From SVFI01 sp045588655 (GTDB lineage: Bacteria; Bacillota; Clostridia; Lachnospirales; Lachnospiraceae): 64,000 bases of DNA. The DNA is taken from NCBI GenBank assembly GCA_045588655.1, contig JAZNEP010000022.1, forward strand, positions 124,001 through 188,000, given 5' to 3'. Positions 45,274-53,971 of this stretch are shown piece by piece. The position numbers and the translations under genes are program-made. How positions within the stretch are numbered: position 1 is the stretch's first letter; each line of letters opens with the position of its first letter. The notes under the pieces are model-generated. The model did not search any database and had not been told where the DNA came from. It was given only the letters and a program-made list of their open reading frames with translations.

Positions 45274-47805
45274 ATGGATTTTCAAAACATTCAGGAACAA
45301 TTGAATACTGAATTTGCAAAGTCAAGTGTAAGAATTGTTTTTTGGTTTGATGACAAAGGCGAATACGAGGACGAAGTGACAGAATTATGTTTAGACAACG
45401 CAACGCTTCACGTCTTAGACGGAGCAAACTGGCTTTATACCAAGTGGTTGTTTCATGAAAAGGATACAGAAGGTAAGTATTTGGTATATGCACCTTTTTC
45501 GAAACCAAGTGATTCAGAGAACCCTTTAGCGGATTTGTATTACTATTCAGTGCCATATTATACGGACCGTGTATCACAGATGTCTCAGGAAGTTGGTATT
45601 GATAATAAGTTTAAAGAACATATGGCACAGTACGGAAACTTCTGGAAGAATAAGTACCGTATTGAAAAGTTTAAGGCATTGGGTATCGACCATTACAACA
45701 TAGAGACGATTGACATTGGATTGATTGCAGTATTAACAGATGTGAAGACTCCGAATTTTGAAGAAGTTGTTAAGCAACTGCTGTTAAATGATTCCGCTGA
45801 TTATATCAAAGGATTAGAGAACAATGGTCTCTTGGAGAGATTTTGGCAGCTTTGTAGCAAATACTTTGGCTATGATGTAGAAAAACCAAGCATAGAAGAT
45901 ATGGCTGCCTGCATAGTGGTTACATATGCATCAGCTTCTCTGAAAGCATCTGTTCCGGCAGTGATGAAGAGTTACGTGTTAAAGAAGAGAAATGATGTCG
46001 TGGTATTTGTGCGTAATATCATGGATAACGTTCTTTATCGGAATGCATATGACGAGCTGGCAGATAAGATTGATAAATCGTTGCGTTTTACTGCGAAGAT
46101 AGCGGATGAAATCAAGAAAGATACCGGGAATATTCAGTTGGCAGATATTTTTGCATGCGATGCATTTAGAGGTATTGATGATATTCTGATTGATTGGTGC
46201 TTGGACAAGCTGAACGATGAAGTTTTGGATGCACAGATTGATGGAATGAATATTGCCCAGATTGCGGAGCAGAGAACATCCAAAGCATTCCACTATGGTG
46301 ACGATTTTGTAAGTGAATATAAAGCAATCAAGTATGCATACCTGATGATGAAATCAGTATCCTTAATGGAATTTACCAGCGATGTAGTAGCTTTGGTAAA
46401 GAACTATCAGAATGAGATGTATTTGATTGACTCTTACTACAGATGGTTTTATTACGCATATGATCAGATTTCAGAGAATGAACTGTTCTCCAATGCAAGG
46501 GAGCGAGTGGAGAATATATATGCTAACACATATTTGCAGAAATTAGTTCCAAAGTGGAATGACGGTTTAAGAGATGAGACGGTAGCATCACTTGGCTTGA
46601 TTAAGCAGGAAGATTTCTTTAAGCATTATCTGAGAGCATATGATGGAAAGGAACGAGTTATCGTAATTATTTCCGATGCACTGAGATATGAGTGTGCGAA
46701 GGAACTGATGTCCAAACTGGAATTGGATGAAAAATGCGATGCCAAAATGGATGCTATGTTAGGTGTACTTCCTTCGGTAACTTCCGTGGGTATGGCAAGT
46801 TTATTACCACATAAAGAATTGATTGTAAATGCCAAGATGGATGTTACGGTTGATGGCAGTTCCTGCGGAGACATAGTTTCTCGTGACAAGATATTAAAAG
46901 CTCAGAATCTGAATAACGTGGCAGTATCTTTTGATGAAATATTCAAAGGAAACAAAGCTACGGTGCGTGATTTATTACAAGGAAAGAATGTGGTGTATGT
47001 TTACCACAATCAGGTGGATGCAAGAGGCGATAAAGCTGCAAGCGAAAACGAAGTGTTTAATGCCTGCGCAGAAGCGATAGATGAAATATTCCGCTTGATT
47101 AAGAAATTGACCGGAGATATTTCTGCTACAAAATACATTATCACAGCAGACCACGGATTCCTGTACAAGAGAGACAAGCTTCAGGAGTTTGACAAAGTTT
47201 CCTTCCAAAAGGATATCTGTGCGTATTCAAACAAGAGATTCTTGCTTACTACGGAAAGTGTCAGTGAGCAGGGAATGATGTCTCGAGTGAGGGCCTACTT
47301 AGAGCAGTTGTATGTTACTACACCGGTGGGAGCGGATATTTTCAAGGTTACCGGAGGTGGCCAGAACTATGTACACGGTGGTTCATCAATGCAGGAAATG
47401 CTTGTGCCGGTTATTGAAGTGAAGACAGCTAAGGGCAAGATGGAAACGGATTTTGTGGATGTGATTTTAACATCGGTATCAAGAAAGGTAACAAACCTTA
47501 TTACCTACTTTGATTTTATTCAGACGGAAAAGGTAACTGATGTGATGAAGGCAAGGAGCATAATTGCTTACTTTGCTACAGAGGCCGGAGAGAAGATTTC
47601 TTTCGATGTTCCGCTGGTAGCAAATAGTAGAGAAGATGCCCCGGAGAAGCGAGCATTCCATGAGAAGTTTACATTAAAGAGCAGAGAGTACAAGTACGGC
47701 GATAAGTATTATCTGCATTTGGCGGATGCAAACGATGATAAGAATATTCTGCATAGCTATGAATTTATGATTGATATTGCCTTTGTGGATGATTTTGGGT
47801 TTTAG
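45274..47805 (+). CDS. pglZ: PglZ, BREX alkaline-phosphatase-superfamily protein
   Basis: The ATG at 45274 has AAGGTG six bases before it. The 843-residue protein has the PglZ core: VIIISDALRYE (metal ligand Asp, about residue 460) and ITADHGFLYKRD (about 625-636). PglZ is an essential BREX partner of PglX and has metal-dependent nuclease or phosphatase activity in studied homologues. Its length is normal. It is followed by a small membrane protein gene rather than directly by brxL. Confidence 0.94.
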   Translation: MDFQNIQEQLNTEFAKSSVRIVFWFDDKGEYEDEVTELCLDNATLHVLDGANWLYTKWLFHEKDTEGKYLVYAPFSKPSDSENPLADLYYYSVPYYTDRVSQMSQEVGIDNKFKEHMAQYGNFWKNKYRIEKFKALGIDHYNIETIDIGLIAVLTDVKTPNFEEVVKQLLLNDSADYIKGLENNGLLERFWQLCSKYFGYDVEKPSIEDMAACIVVTYASASLKASVPAVMKSYVLKKRNDVVVFVRNIMDNVLYRNAYDELADKIDKSLRFTAKIADEIKKDTGNIQLADIFACDAFRGIDDILIDWCLDKLNDEVLDAQIDGMNIAQIAEQRTSKAFHYGDDFVSEYKAIKYAYLMMKSVSLMEFTSDVVALVKNYQNEMYLIDSYYRWFYYAYDQISENELFSNARERVENIYANTYLQKLVPKWNDGLRDETVASLGLIKQEDFFKHYLRAYDGKERVIVIISDALRYECAKELMSKLELDEKCDAKMDAMLGVLPSVTSVGMASLLPHKELIVNAKMDVTVDGSSCGDIVSRDKILKAQNLNNVAVSFDEIFKGNKATVRDLLQGKNVVYVYHNQVDARGDKAASENEVFNACAEAIDEIFRLIKKLTGDISATKYIITADHGFLYKRDKLQEFDKVSFQKDICAYSNKRFLLTTESVSEQGMMSRVRAYLEQLYVTTPVGADIFKVTGGGQNYVHGGSSMQEMLVPVIEVKTAKGKMETDFVDVILTSVSRKVTNLITYFDFIQTEKVTDVMKARSIIAYFATEAGEKISFDVPLVANSREDAPEKRAFHEKFTLKSREYKYGDKYYLHLADANDDKNILHSYEFMIDIAFVDDFGF

Positions 47806-47817
47806 AGGTGAATGTTG

Positions 47818-48675
47818 ATGAAGCAATATAAATGGCATCAAAGATGGTATGTTTGGTTGGTATTGACGATAGTATTTTTATTGGCGGTACAAATCCTTTT
47901 TAGTATTACAGCACCTAATAAATGGTTGGAAGCGGTTTGGGAAGCAGGAGACTTGATTAGTTTCGTAGGAACAATAGTATTAGGGTTTATTGCTGTGAAA
48001 CAGACTGCGGAGGCAAACAGAACAGCAGAATTAGCAACAAGCACAAGCAATAAGTTGATTGAATTACAACGGAAAGAATATATACCAATAATTAGTGTAA
48101 CGGGTTTTGTGGGATTAACAAAACATCAGTATCATGATATTGATGATAAGCATATCTCTAAAATTGGAATAGGTGAACTTAGGACAAAAGATAATGAAGT
48201 AGAACTAGGTTATATGTTGTCGTTATATGAGGCGGAATTCGACACACAAAAAAGTGTATTTTGTAGGAGTTATGAAATGCATATAAAGTACACAGGGAAG
48301 TTTATAGTAAAGGATGTTATTATAGAAAGTGTTACGTTTGTAGGAAATGATTTTTGCCAAGAGTTTAACGTAAACTCTTCATTAGAAACATCGCTATGTA
48401 ATGAAGAAGAAATGCGGCTATTTATGTTTTTGATGAGTAATGAGGATTTTACAGATGTATCAAAATTAGCTTACCGTTATTTAACTGCCAATAAGTTGTG
48501 CTGTCTGGTAAAAATGGTTGGAATGGACGGGGAAGAGTATAAAGAGCAAATTGTGGTAAATAAGCACCTTGTAAAAGAGAAGGAAGCACGATTTAATGAA
48601 GATAATGTAGAACTGCCATTATCAGCTTATTATGATGTAGAAGAAATTAAATCTGTGTATGATGCAGAGTTGTAA
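47818..48675 (+). CDS. Two-helix membrane protein in the BREX operon
   Basis: The ATG at 47818 has GAGGTG nine bases upstream and gives 285 residues. Two hydrophobic helices (about 12-34 and 45-63) are followed by a short amphipathic segment (KQTAEANRTAELATSTSNKLIELQRKEY) and a soluble beta-rich C-terminus. This is the layout of many prokaryotic defence effectors or sensors with paired membrane helices. No family was recognised. It lies between pglZ and the brxL-like genes and may anchor part of the system to the membrane. Confidence 0.7.
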   Translation: MKQYKWHQRWYVWLVLTIVFLLAVQILFSITAPNKWLEAVWEAGDLISFVGTIVLGFIAVKQTAEANRTAELATSTSNKLIELQRKEYIPIISVTGFVGLTKHQYHDIDDKHISKIGIGELRTKDNEVELGYMLSLYEAEFDTQKSVFCRSYEMHIKYTGKFIVKDVIIESVTFVGNDFCQEFNVNSSLETSLCNEEEMRLFMFLMSNEDFTDVSKLAYRYLTANKLCCLVKMVGMDGEEYKEQIVVNKHLVKEKEARFNEDNVELPLSAYYDVEEIKSVYDAEL

Positions 48676-48707
48676 GTAGCTTTGCATCATGCAAGAAAGG
48701 AACATTT

Positions 48708-49916
48708 ATGCGTATTTCAAAGAAAGGTATTGAAGATATAATAAACCGCCTTTATACAGTTGAGCAGGACGGGGAAAAAGTGATTCGCAGGGATAGACTT
48801 GATGAACTTTTTACCATTGTTACCGGAAGATATGATAATGCAGGATGTTCTGTTGAAAAAATATTGGGTGGAGAGAAGTTAGTTATCACATCTGTCAATA
48901 AGAATGGGATAAAGAAAATATTTGAAAGAAAAATAGAGGTATTACTTGATGCATCAAATACTTATTCGTCCATAGGCTACGTTGACAAGAGTTGGCACAA
49001 GAAAGAACTGGTAAGTTTGTTAAATAGCATTATTGAAGAGTATGGAATAGAGCTTTTTAAGGATAAGAAGCGTAGCGTTGGAGTGGTTTCAGATAAACTA
49101 TGTGAATTCCCGGAAGAATGCAAAATACTTCGTATGTTATTTAATGAAGGAATATACAGTATTCTTGATACAGATAGAGTAAAAGCGGATGATGATAAAT
49201 TCCTTAAAGTACGTTTAATTAAGTTCATGGACAAGCTAGGAATGGAGGCAGATGTGAAAATAAATATTGCTGAGATTTTAATGGCAGTATTTATTGATTC
49301 AAAGAAAATGGAAAAAGTGTCCGGGATAATGAACGAATGTGAAGTTGGAAAAATTTATTTCATTGCGGAGGAAAATTCCTCAGAGAAAGAACTTCGATTA
49401 TACCAAATTGAATCGGATATAAAAGAAGGTTCGGGATTATTCCATAAGCAAGGAATTAGTACATATATAGAAGCAATGAATGCAACAACAGATGCGTATA
49501 GGTACATATGTGATGAGTGTAGTATTTGTGGAATGAAGGAATCTTTGGGTTTTAAAGATTTCAAATTATCATTTGGTTGTGTGGATGGTGGTCAATTAAC
49601 TTCTCAGGTGATGATAGGAACATTGCTTGCGTTGTGTTCAGGTGCAATAGGTAAAGCACCATTGTCTGGTTTGATTGTTTTAGGAAAAACCAATTCTAAT
49701 GAGAAGCAGATTACAGCAAAGGAATTGATAAAGTGTTTTGAAATATGTGAAAAAAATCAGGCGCGATTTTTTCTGCTACCAATTACATTGACAATAGAAT
49801 TGCCAAAAGTACCAGCAGAGTTATTAGGTAAGGTGTCTATGGTATTTTATACATCATTAGATGATATGATAATCAAAGCATTAGATATATCAGATAAAAG
49901 CAGTGAGGAGGCATAA
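48708..49916 (+). CDS. BrxL-tail-like protein with adaptor-like helical domain
   Basis: A 402-residue protein made of three parts. Residues 1-95 are not recognised. Residues about 98-198 form a helical domain with FKDKKRSVG (117-125) and LRMLFNEGI (141-149) that recurs in the LRR protein at 52306 and the helicase at 58333. Residues about 290-400 match the Lon-like C-terminal domain of the BrxL encoded next: GTLLALCSGAIGKAPLSGL corresponds to PTLIAICSAALNKTPINSL, and VFYTSLDDMIIKAL to IFYSSPEEAVFKAL. The AAA+ part of BrxL is absent. It is probably a partner or modulator of BrxL. Confidence 0.7.
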   Translation: MRISKKGIEDIINRLYTVEQDGEKVIRRDRLDELFTIVTGRYDNAGCSVEKILGGEKLVITSVNKNGIKKIFERKIEVLLDASNTYSSIGYVDKSWHKKELVSLLNSIIEEYGIELFKDKKRSVGVVSDKLCEFPEECKILRMLFNEGIYSILDTDRVKADDDKFLKVRLIKFMDKLGMEADVKINIAEILMAVFIDSKKMEKVSGIMNECEVGKIYFIAEENSSEKELRLYQIESDIKEGSGLFHKQGISTYIEAMNATTDAYRYICDECSICGMKESLGFKDFKLSFGCVDGGQLTSQVMIGTLLALCSGAIGKAPLSGLIVLGKTNSNEKQITAKELIKCFEICEKNQARFFLLPITLTIELPKVPAELLGKVSMVFYTSLDDMIIKALDISDKSSEEA

Positions 49917-49917
49917 A

Positions 49918-51999
49918 ATGGAAGAGTACAATGAATTTAGAAGTACATCAGAAACTGATGATAGACGAGATATTATAAAGCAAAAACTTCGCCAATACTA
50001 TGACGGAAGAATTGTACGTAAAGACTTAACCAAATCCATTAAAGAAGGAGCGAATGTTCCAGTATATGTATTGGAATATTTGCTTGGTCAGTATTGCAAT
50101 TCAGATGATGAAGCGATTATTAACGAAGGTGTTGACAATGTAAAGAGGATTCTTCGGGACAATTATGTGCGTCCAGATGAAGCACAGAAGATATTGTCGC
50201 TTCTTCGTGAGCGTGGAAGTTATACAGTAATTGATAGAATTACAGTTATATTGAATACAAAGGAAGATAGATATGAAGCAACATTTTCTAATTTGGGGAT
50301 AAAGGGTATTCCAATCCATCCGGATTATGTGAAGAATTATGACAGACTTCTTTGCGGAGGTATCTGGTGTATATTACAGCTTGAATATGAGTTTATTGAA
50401 GAAGATAAAAAGAATACACAGCCTATACGTATTAGAAAACTTACGCCAATTCAGATGCCGCATGTGGATATGGATGAAGTAAAGAATGGTCGTAAAGCAT
50501 TCACAAAAGAAGAGTGGATGGATGTTATGCTCCGTTCAACTGGTCTTGAACCAGAAAAGTTTAGCGATAGAGCCAAATGGTTGCTTCTCACACGTATGGT
50601 TCCACTTGTTGAAAACAATTATAATCTTTGCGAGTTGGGTCCTCGTTCTACAGGTAAATCATATATTTACGAACAGATTTCGCCAAACAGCATTCTTGTA
50701 GCTGGCGGACAGACAACGGTAGCGAACTTGTTCTATAATATGTCTAACAATACAGTTGGTCTTGTGGGTATGTGGGACTGTGTGGCTTTTGATGAGGTTG
50801 CAGGAATTAAGTTTAAAGATAAAGATGGTATTCAGATTATGAAGGGATATATGGCATCAGGTTCATTCTCCCGTGGCAAGGCTGAGATTCAAGCAAAGGC
50901 TTCTATGGTATTTGTTGGAAATATCAATCAAAGCGTAGAAACTCTGCTCAAGACATCACATTTGTTTGACCCATTCCCACCAGAAATGGGTACAGACACA
51001 GCGTTTTTAGATCGTTTCCACAGTTACATACCGGGTTGGGAAATTCCTAAGTATAGACCGGATTCCTTTACAAACGATTATGGGTTCATTACTGACTATT
51101 TAGCTGAGTTCGTAAGAGAGTTGAGAAAAGATAATTATAGTAATATTGCAGATAAGTACTTCAGATTAGGTAGCAATCTCAATCAAAGAGATACGATAGC
51201 GGTTAGAAAGACAATTTCCGGTTTAATGAAGTTGATATATCCGGATGGAGAAGTAAGCAAAGAAGAAGTAAGAGAAATTGTTGAGATTGCTTTAGAAATG
51301 AGAAGAAGAGTAAAAGAGCAGCTTAAGAAGATTGGTGGAATGGAATTCTACGATGTTAACTTTTCATACATAGATAATGATAGTTTTGAAGAGCATTATG
51401 TTTCTGTGGCAGAGCAGGGCGGTGGAAAACTTATTCCGGAAGGCATGGGTAAACCGGGATGCCTCTACTCTGTCGGAAAGACAAAGACAGGCATGCTTGG
51501 TTGTTTCAGATTAGAAACACAGATGATGCCGGGTAACGGAAAACTTACATTGACTGGTCTTGGTACAAGTTCAGAAATTAAGCAAGGACCGAATACGGCC
51601 TTTAATTACATTAAGGCAAATGGAAATGCTATTTCAGGGCAGATAAGTACAACAACGAAGGATTATATTATTAGTTATCAAGATATGCAGGGAATTGGCA
51701 TGACATATACTTTAGCAATGCCGACATTAATTGCTATTTGCTCAGCAGCTTTGAATAAGACTCCCATCAATAGTTTAGCAGTTTTAGGCGATGTTACAAT
51801 TGGAGGCACATTAATTAAGGTTGAAGATTTGGCTAGTACACTACAGGTATGTTTGGATAGTGGTGCGAAGAAGGTATTGTTGCCAATTACATCTGCAGCA
51901 GATTTGGGTACTGTTCCATCAGAACTTGTTGGAGCATTTAGCTTGATTTTCTATTCTTCACCGGAAGAGGCAGTATTTAAGGCTTTAGGAGTTGAGTAA
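49918..51999 (+). CDS. brxL: BrxL, AAA+ Lon-like BREX protein
   Basis: The ATG at 49918 follows GAGGAGG; a GTG-type extension to 49903 is rejected. The 693-residue protein has Walker A GPRSTGKS (about residue 241), a VAFDEVAGI Walker B, and the C-terminal Lon-protease-like domain (about 590-693). BrxL is the terminal component of type 1 BREX and forms ring-shaped DNA-binding complexes in studied homologues. The sequence appears complete, so the core BREX set in this island is intact. Confidence 0.94.
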   Translation: MEEYNEFRSTSETDDRRDIIKQKLRQYYDGRIVRKDLTKSIKEGANVPVYVLEYLLGQYCNSDDEAIINEGVDNVKRILRDNYVRPDEAQKILSLLRERGSYTVIDRITVILNTKEDRYEATFSNLGIKGIPIHPDYVKNYDRLLCGGIWCILQLEYEFIEEDKKNTQPIRIRKLTPIQMPHVDMDEVKNGRKAFTKEEWMDVMLRSTGLEPEKFSDRAKWLLLTRMVPLVENNYNLCELGPRSTGKSYIYEQISPNSILVAGGQTTVANLFYNMSNNTVGLVGMWDCVAFDEVAGIKFKDKDGIQIMKGYMASGSFSRGKAEIQAKASMVFVGNINQSVETLLKTSHLFDPFPPEMGTDTAFLDRFHSYIPGWEIPKYRPDSFTNDYGFITDYLAEFVRELRKDNYSNIADKYFRLGSNLNQRDTIAVRKTISGLMKLIYPDGEVSKEEVREIVEIALEMRRRVKEQLKKIGGMEFYDVNFSYIDNDSFEEHYVSVAEQGGGKLIPEGMGKPGCLYSVGKTKTGMLGCFRLETQMMPGNGKLTLTGLGTSSEIKQGPNTAFNYIKANGNAISGQISTTTKDYIISYQDMQGIGMTYTLAMPTLIAICSAALNKTPINSLAVLGDVTIGGTLIKVEDLASTLQVCLDSGAKKVLLPITSAADLGTVPSELVGAFSLIFYSSPEEAVFKALGVE

Positions 52000-52299
52000 A
52001 TGAATTTAGCAGATTGGATTCACGCAGTTAAAATTGCTGGGAGTAAAAGAAACAAATATGAAATTAGAAAAATAATTATAGAGCAATGCTTATTTTCGCA
52101 AAAGAAGATATATGGAGCATACCAAATAGATGGAAATAAAGTATGGAATATTTTGATTTTATCAGATGATAACTGTAGAAAAGTGATTCAAGAAAAGAAA
52201 ATCAATGACCATATGGATCTTGAGTCAAAAATCGAGGAGATAAAATACCATTCTTTTTGGAGTGACAATAGGCGTGCATATGCAAAGAAAAGAAGGTAA
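52000..52299 (+). CDS. Small basic protein after brxL
   Basis: A 99-residue protein starting on the base after the brxL stop, and so translationally coupled. It is rich in Lys, Ile and Asn with an RRAYAKKRR end. No family was recognised. The tight coupling supports that it is real and part of the BREX operon. Confidence 0.6.
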   Translation: MNLADWIHAVKIAGSKRNKYEIRKIIIEQCLFSQKKIYGAYQIDGNKVWNILILSDDNCRKVIQEKKINDHMDLESKIEEIKYHSFWSDNRRAYAKKRR

Positions 52300-52305
52300 T
52301 ATAGC

Positions 52306-53394
52306 ATGTTTGAACAAGAATTTGAGTCTATGCTTCGACAGTATAGTTCGTGCATAGATGATAAAAAGAAGTTTTGTGGGCTCGTAAAAGATTTCTTTCC
52401 AGAGCAGGCAAAAAATGTCAATTTATTATTGATGGCATATAATATGGGAATTGCAGAAGATTTAAAAAAGACATCTTTTATCAACAACACTTTTGCATAC
52501 CGTTATGTGAAACAGTTGGTTGATGATTTTGGACTAAGTCGAATAAATGCTGATTGGATTGTTTCCATATGGTGCGTGTGTTATGGTTCACGGATTCTTG
52601 GAAAAAACTGTGATATTAGCTTACAAAAGCAAGGAAGTGGCCCAGCGATAAAAGAGCAGACATCATCAGGCAGGCAATATGGTGATTTATTTACATATTC
52701 AAAGAGTTTGCAAGGGAATGGATTGGGAGTAACCGGATTCAACGGAAGCAAAAGGGATACGGTTATCTTCCAAAATCGGGCGAATAATTCTTCAGTTATA
52801 GAAATATGTGATGAAGTTTTCAGTGGTGAACAGATAGAAGAAGCCATTATCACTGAAGGTATTTCATATATTGGCAGGAGTGCCTTTGCAGAATGCAAGA
52901 AACTTCATCAGGTTGTACTGCCAAGCAGTATTAGAGAAATTGGAGACAATGCTTTTGAAGGCTGTACCAGCTTAAAGTCGATATCATTACCGATGCAGAT
53001 GGAGAAATTGGGAGCTTCTGCCCTTAAAGGGACTGGATTACGGTCAATATCTTTTCCGAAGACATTATACTGGATAGGAGAAGAAGCATTGTCAAATTGT
53101 CAGGAACTTTCGAGTGTTGTAATTCCGGATAACATTGACAGAATACCCAACAAGATGTTTGAAGGCTGTACAAGTCTTAAAAAGCTCGCGTTGCATGAAA
53201 AATTAGATGCAATTGGAGATAAAGCATTCTTTGGATGTAGTGCATTAGACTTTATTGTTATACCGGATAGCGTGAAAAGCATTGGTGATGATGCATTCAC
53301 AGGTACTGATAAACAGTTTATAATCCAGTGTTCTTTTGGTTCATATGCAGAGGAATACTGTAGAAAGAATAGAATTAAGTATCAATTAGTTTAA
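52306..53394 (+). CDS. Adaptor-domain / BspA-type LRR protein
   Basis: A 362-residue protein without a signal peptide. Residues 1-96 are the same helical domain found in the 48708 and 58333 products (IDDKKKFCGL at 17-26, LLLMAYNMGI at 40-49). After a linker, residues about 175-345 are LRR_5 (BspA-like) repeats of about 23 residues, with AFAECKKLHQVVLPSSIREIG-type units repeated five to six times. LRR_5 domains usually bind other molecules; here a cytoplasmic sensor or receptor is plausible. It closes the BREX operon, 6 bases after the previous gene. Confidence 0.8.
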   Translation: MFEQEFESMLRQYSSCIDDKKKFCGLVKDFFPEQAKNVNLLLMAYNMGIAEDLKKTSFINNTFAYRYVKQLVDDFGLSRINADWIVSIWCVCYGSRILGKNCDISLQKQGSGPAIKEQTSSGRQYGDLFTYSKSLQGNGLGVTGFNGSKRDTVIFQNRANNSSVIEICDEVFSGEQIEEAIITEGISYIGRSAFAECKKLHQVVLPSSIREIGDNAFEGCTSLKSISLPMQMEKLGASALKGTGLRSISFPKTLYWIGEEALSNCQELSSVVIPDNIDRIPNKMFEGCTSLKKLALHEKLDAIGDKAFFGCSALDFIVIPDSVKSIGDDAFTGTDKQFIIQCSFGSYAEEYCRKNRIKYQLV

Positions 53395-53396
53395 TT

Positions 53397-53438
53397 GTCG
53401 CCTAATATGCGACCATAATAGATGCAAAAAGATATACT
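53397..53438 (+). promoter_or_regulatory. Shared palindrome GTCGC-N7-GCGAC, copy 3, with -10 box
   Basis: GTCGC (53397-53401), CTAATAT, GCGAC (53409-53413), then TATACT (53433-53438) 19 bases on. It begins two bases after the LRR gene stop and marks the head of the TerY-P operon, 48 bases before its first ATG. Confidence 0.75.
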
Positions 53439-53461
53439 ATATTTGAGAAGAGGTGATATGT

Positions 53462-53971
53462 ATGGGATTGCTGGATGCAATATTTGGAAATAAAAATCAA
53501 ATACCGACGGTTACATCTATATTGCCATTGGCGGCTAAACAAGAAATTTTGGCAGGGAGATTACCAATCCTTAATACAGATAAACTGTTCTTAAAAAAAG
53601 GTGAGAAAATTCATTTCATAGATAAAGCAATAAATCTTGAAATAAAAACAGTTAAGCAATACAGGCATGTAGGGCACAGTTCGCCGGGGTTGTTTAAAGG
53701 AAATCGTTGGAATGTAGGTATGGCTAAACCTATTGAACATACGGAGTTAGTGCAGCATAGAGGAATTTTGTATGTAACAAATCAACGAATAGTATTTCAG
53801 GCTTCAGAATGGGGATTTGATAAAACATATAGATATCTTACAGCGATTACACCTTATATGGATGCGTGTGAGCTACAGTTTGGCAACAAGTCCTACAATA
53901 TGATAGTTGCAGATGGAAATCTGTTGAATGAAGCATTGCAATTAATTAAGCAAAGGAGGCAGATGCCATAA
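53462..53971 (+). CDS. PH-like domain protein, first gene of the TerY-P cluster
   Basis: The ATG at 53462 follows AGAGGTGAT; an in-frame GTG at 53453 lies in that site. The 169-residue protein begins with a hydrophobic helix-like MGLLDAIFG and then has a beta-rich region, HRGILYVTNQRIVFQASEWGF, that is characteristic of bacterial PH-like/GRAM folds. Such domains bind lipids or protein partners. Its stop overlaps the kinase start by one base, tying it to the signalling genes that follow. Confidence 0.7.
   Translation: MGLLDAIFGNKNQIPTVTSILPLAAKQEILAGRLPILNTDKLFLKKGEKIHFIDKAINLEIKTVKQYRHVGHSSPGLFKGNRWNVGMAKPIEHTELVQHRGILYVTNQRIVFQASEWGFDKTYRYLTAITPYMDACELQFGNKSYNMIVADGNLLNEALQLIKQRRQMP

Noticed and set aside
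45134..45577. Minus-strand frame spanning the nuclease and pglZ junction
   Set aside because: No site, no family and full overlap with two well-supported genes.
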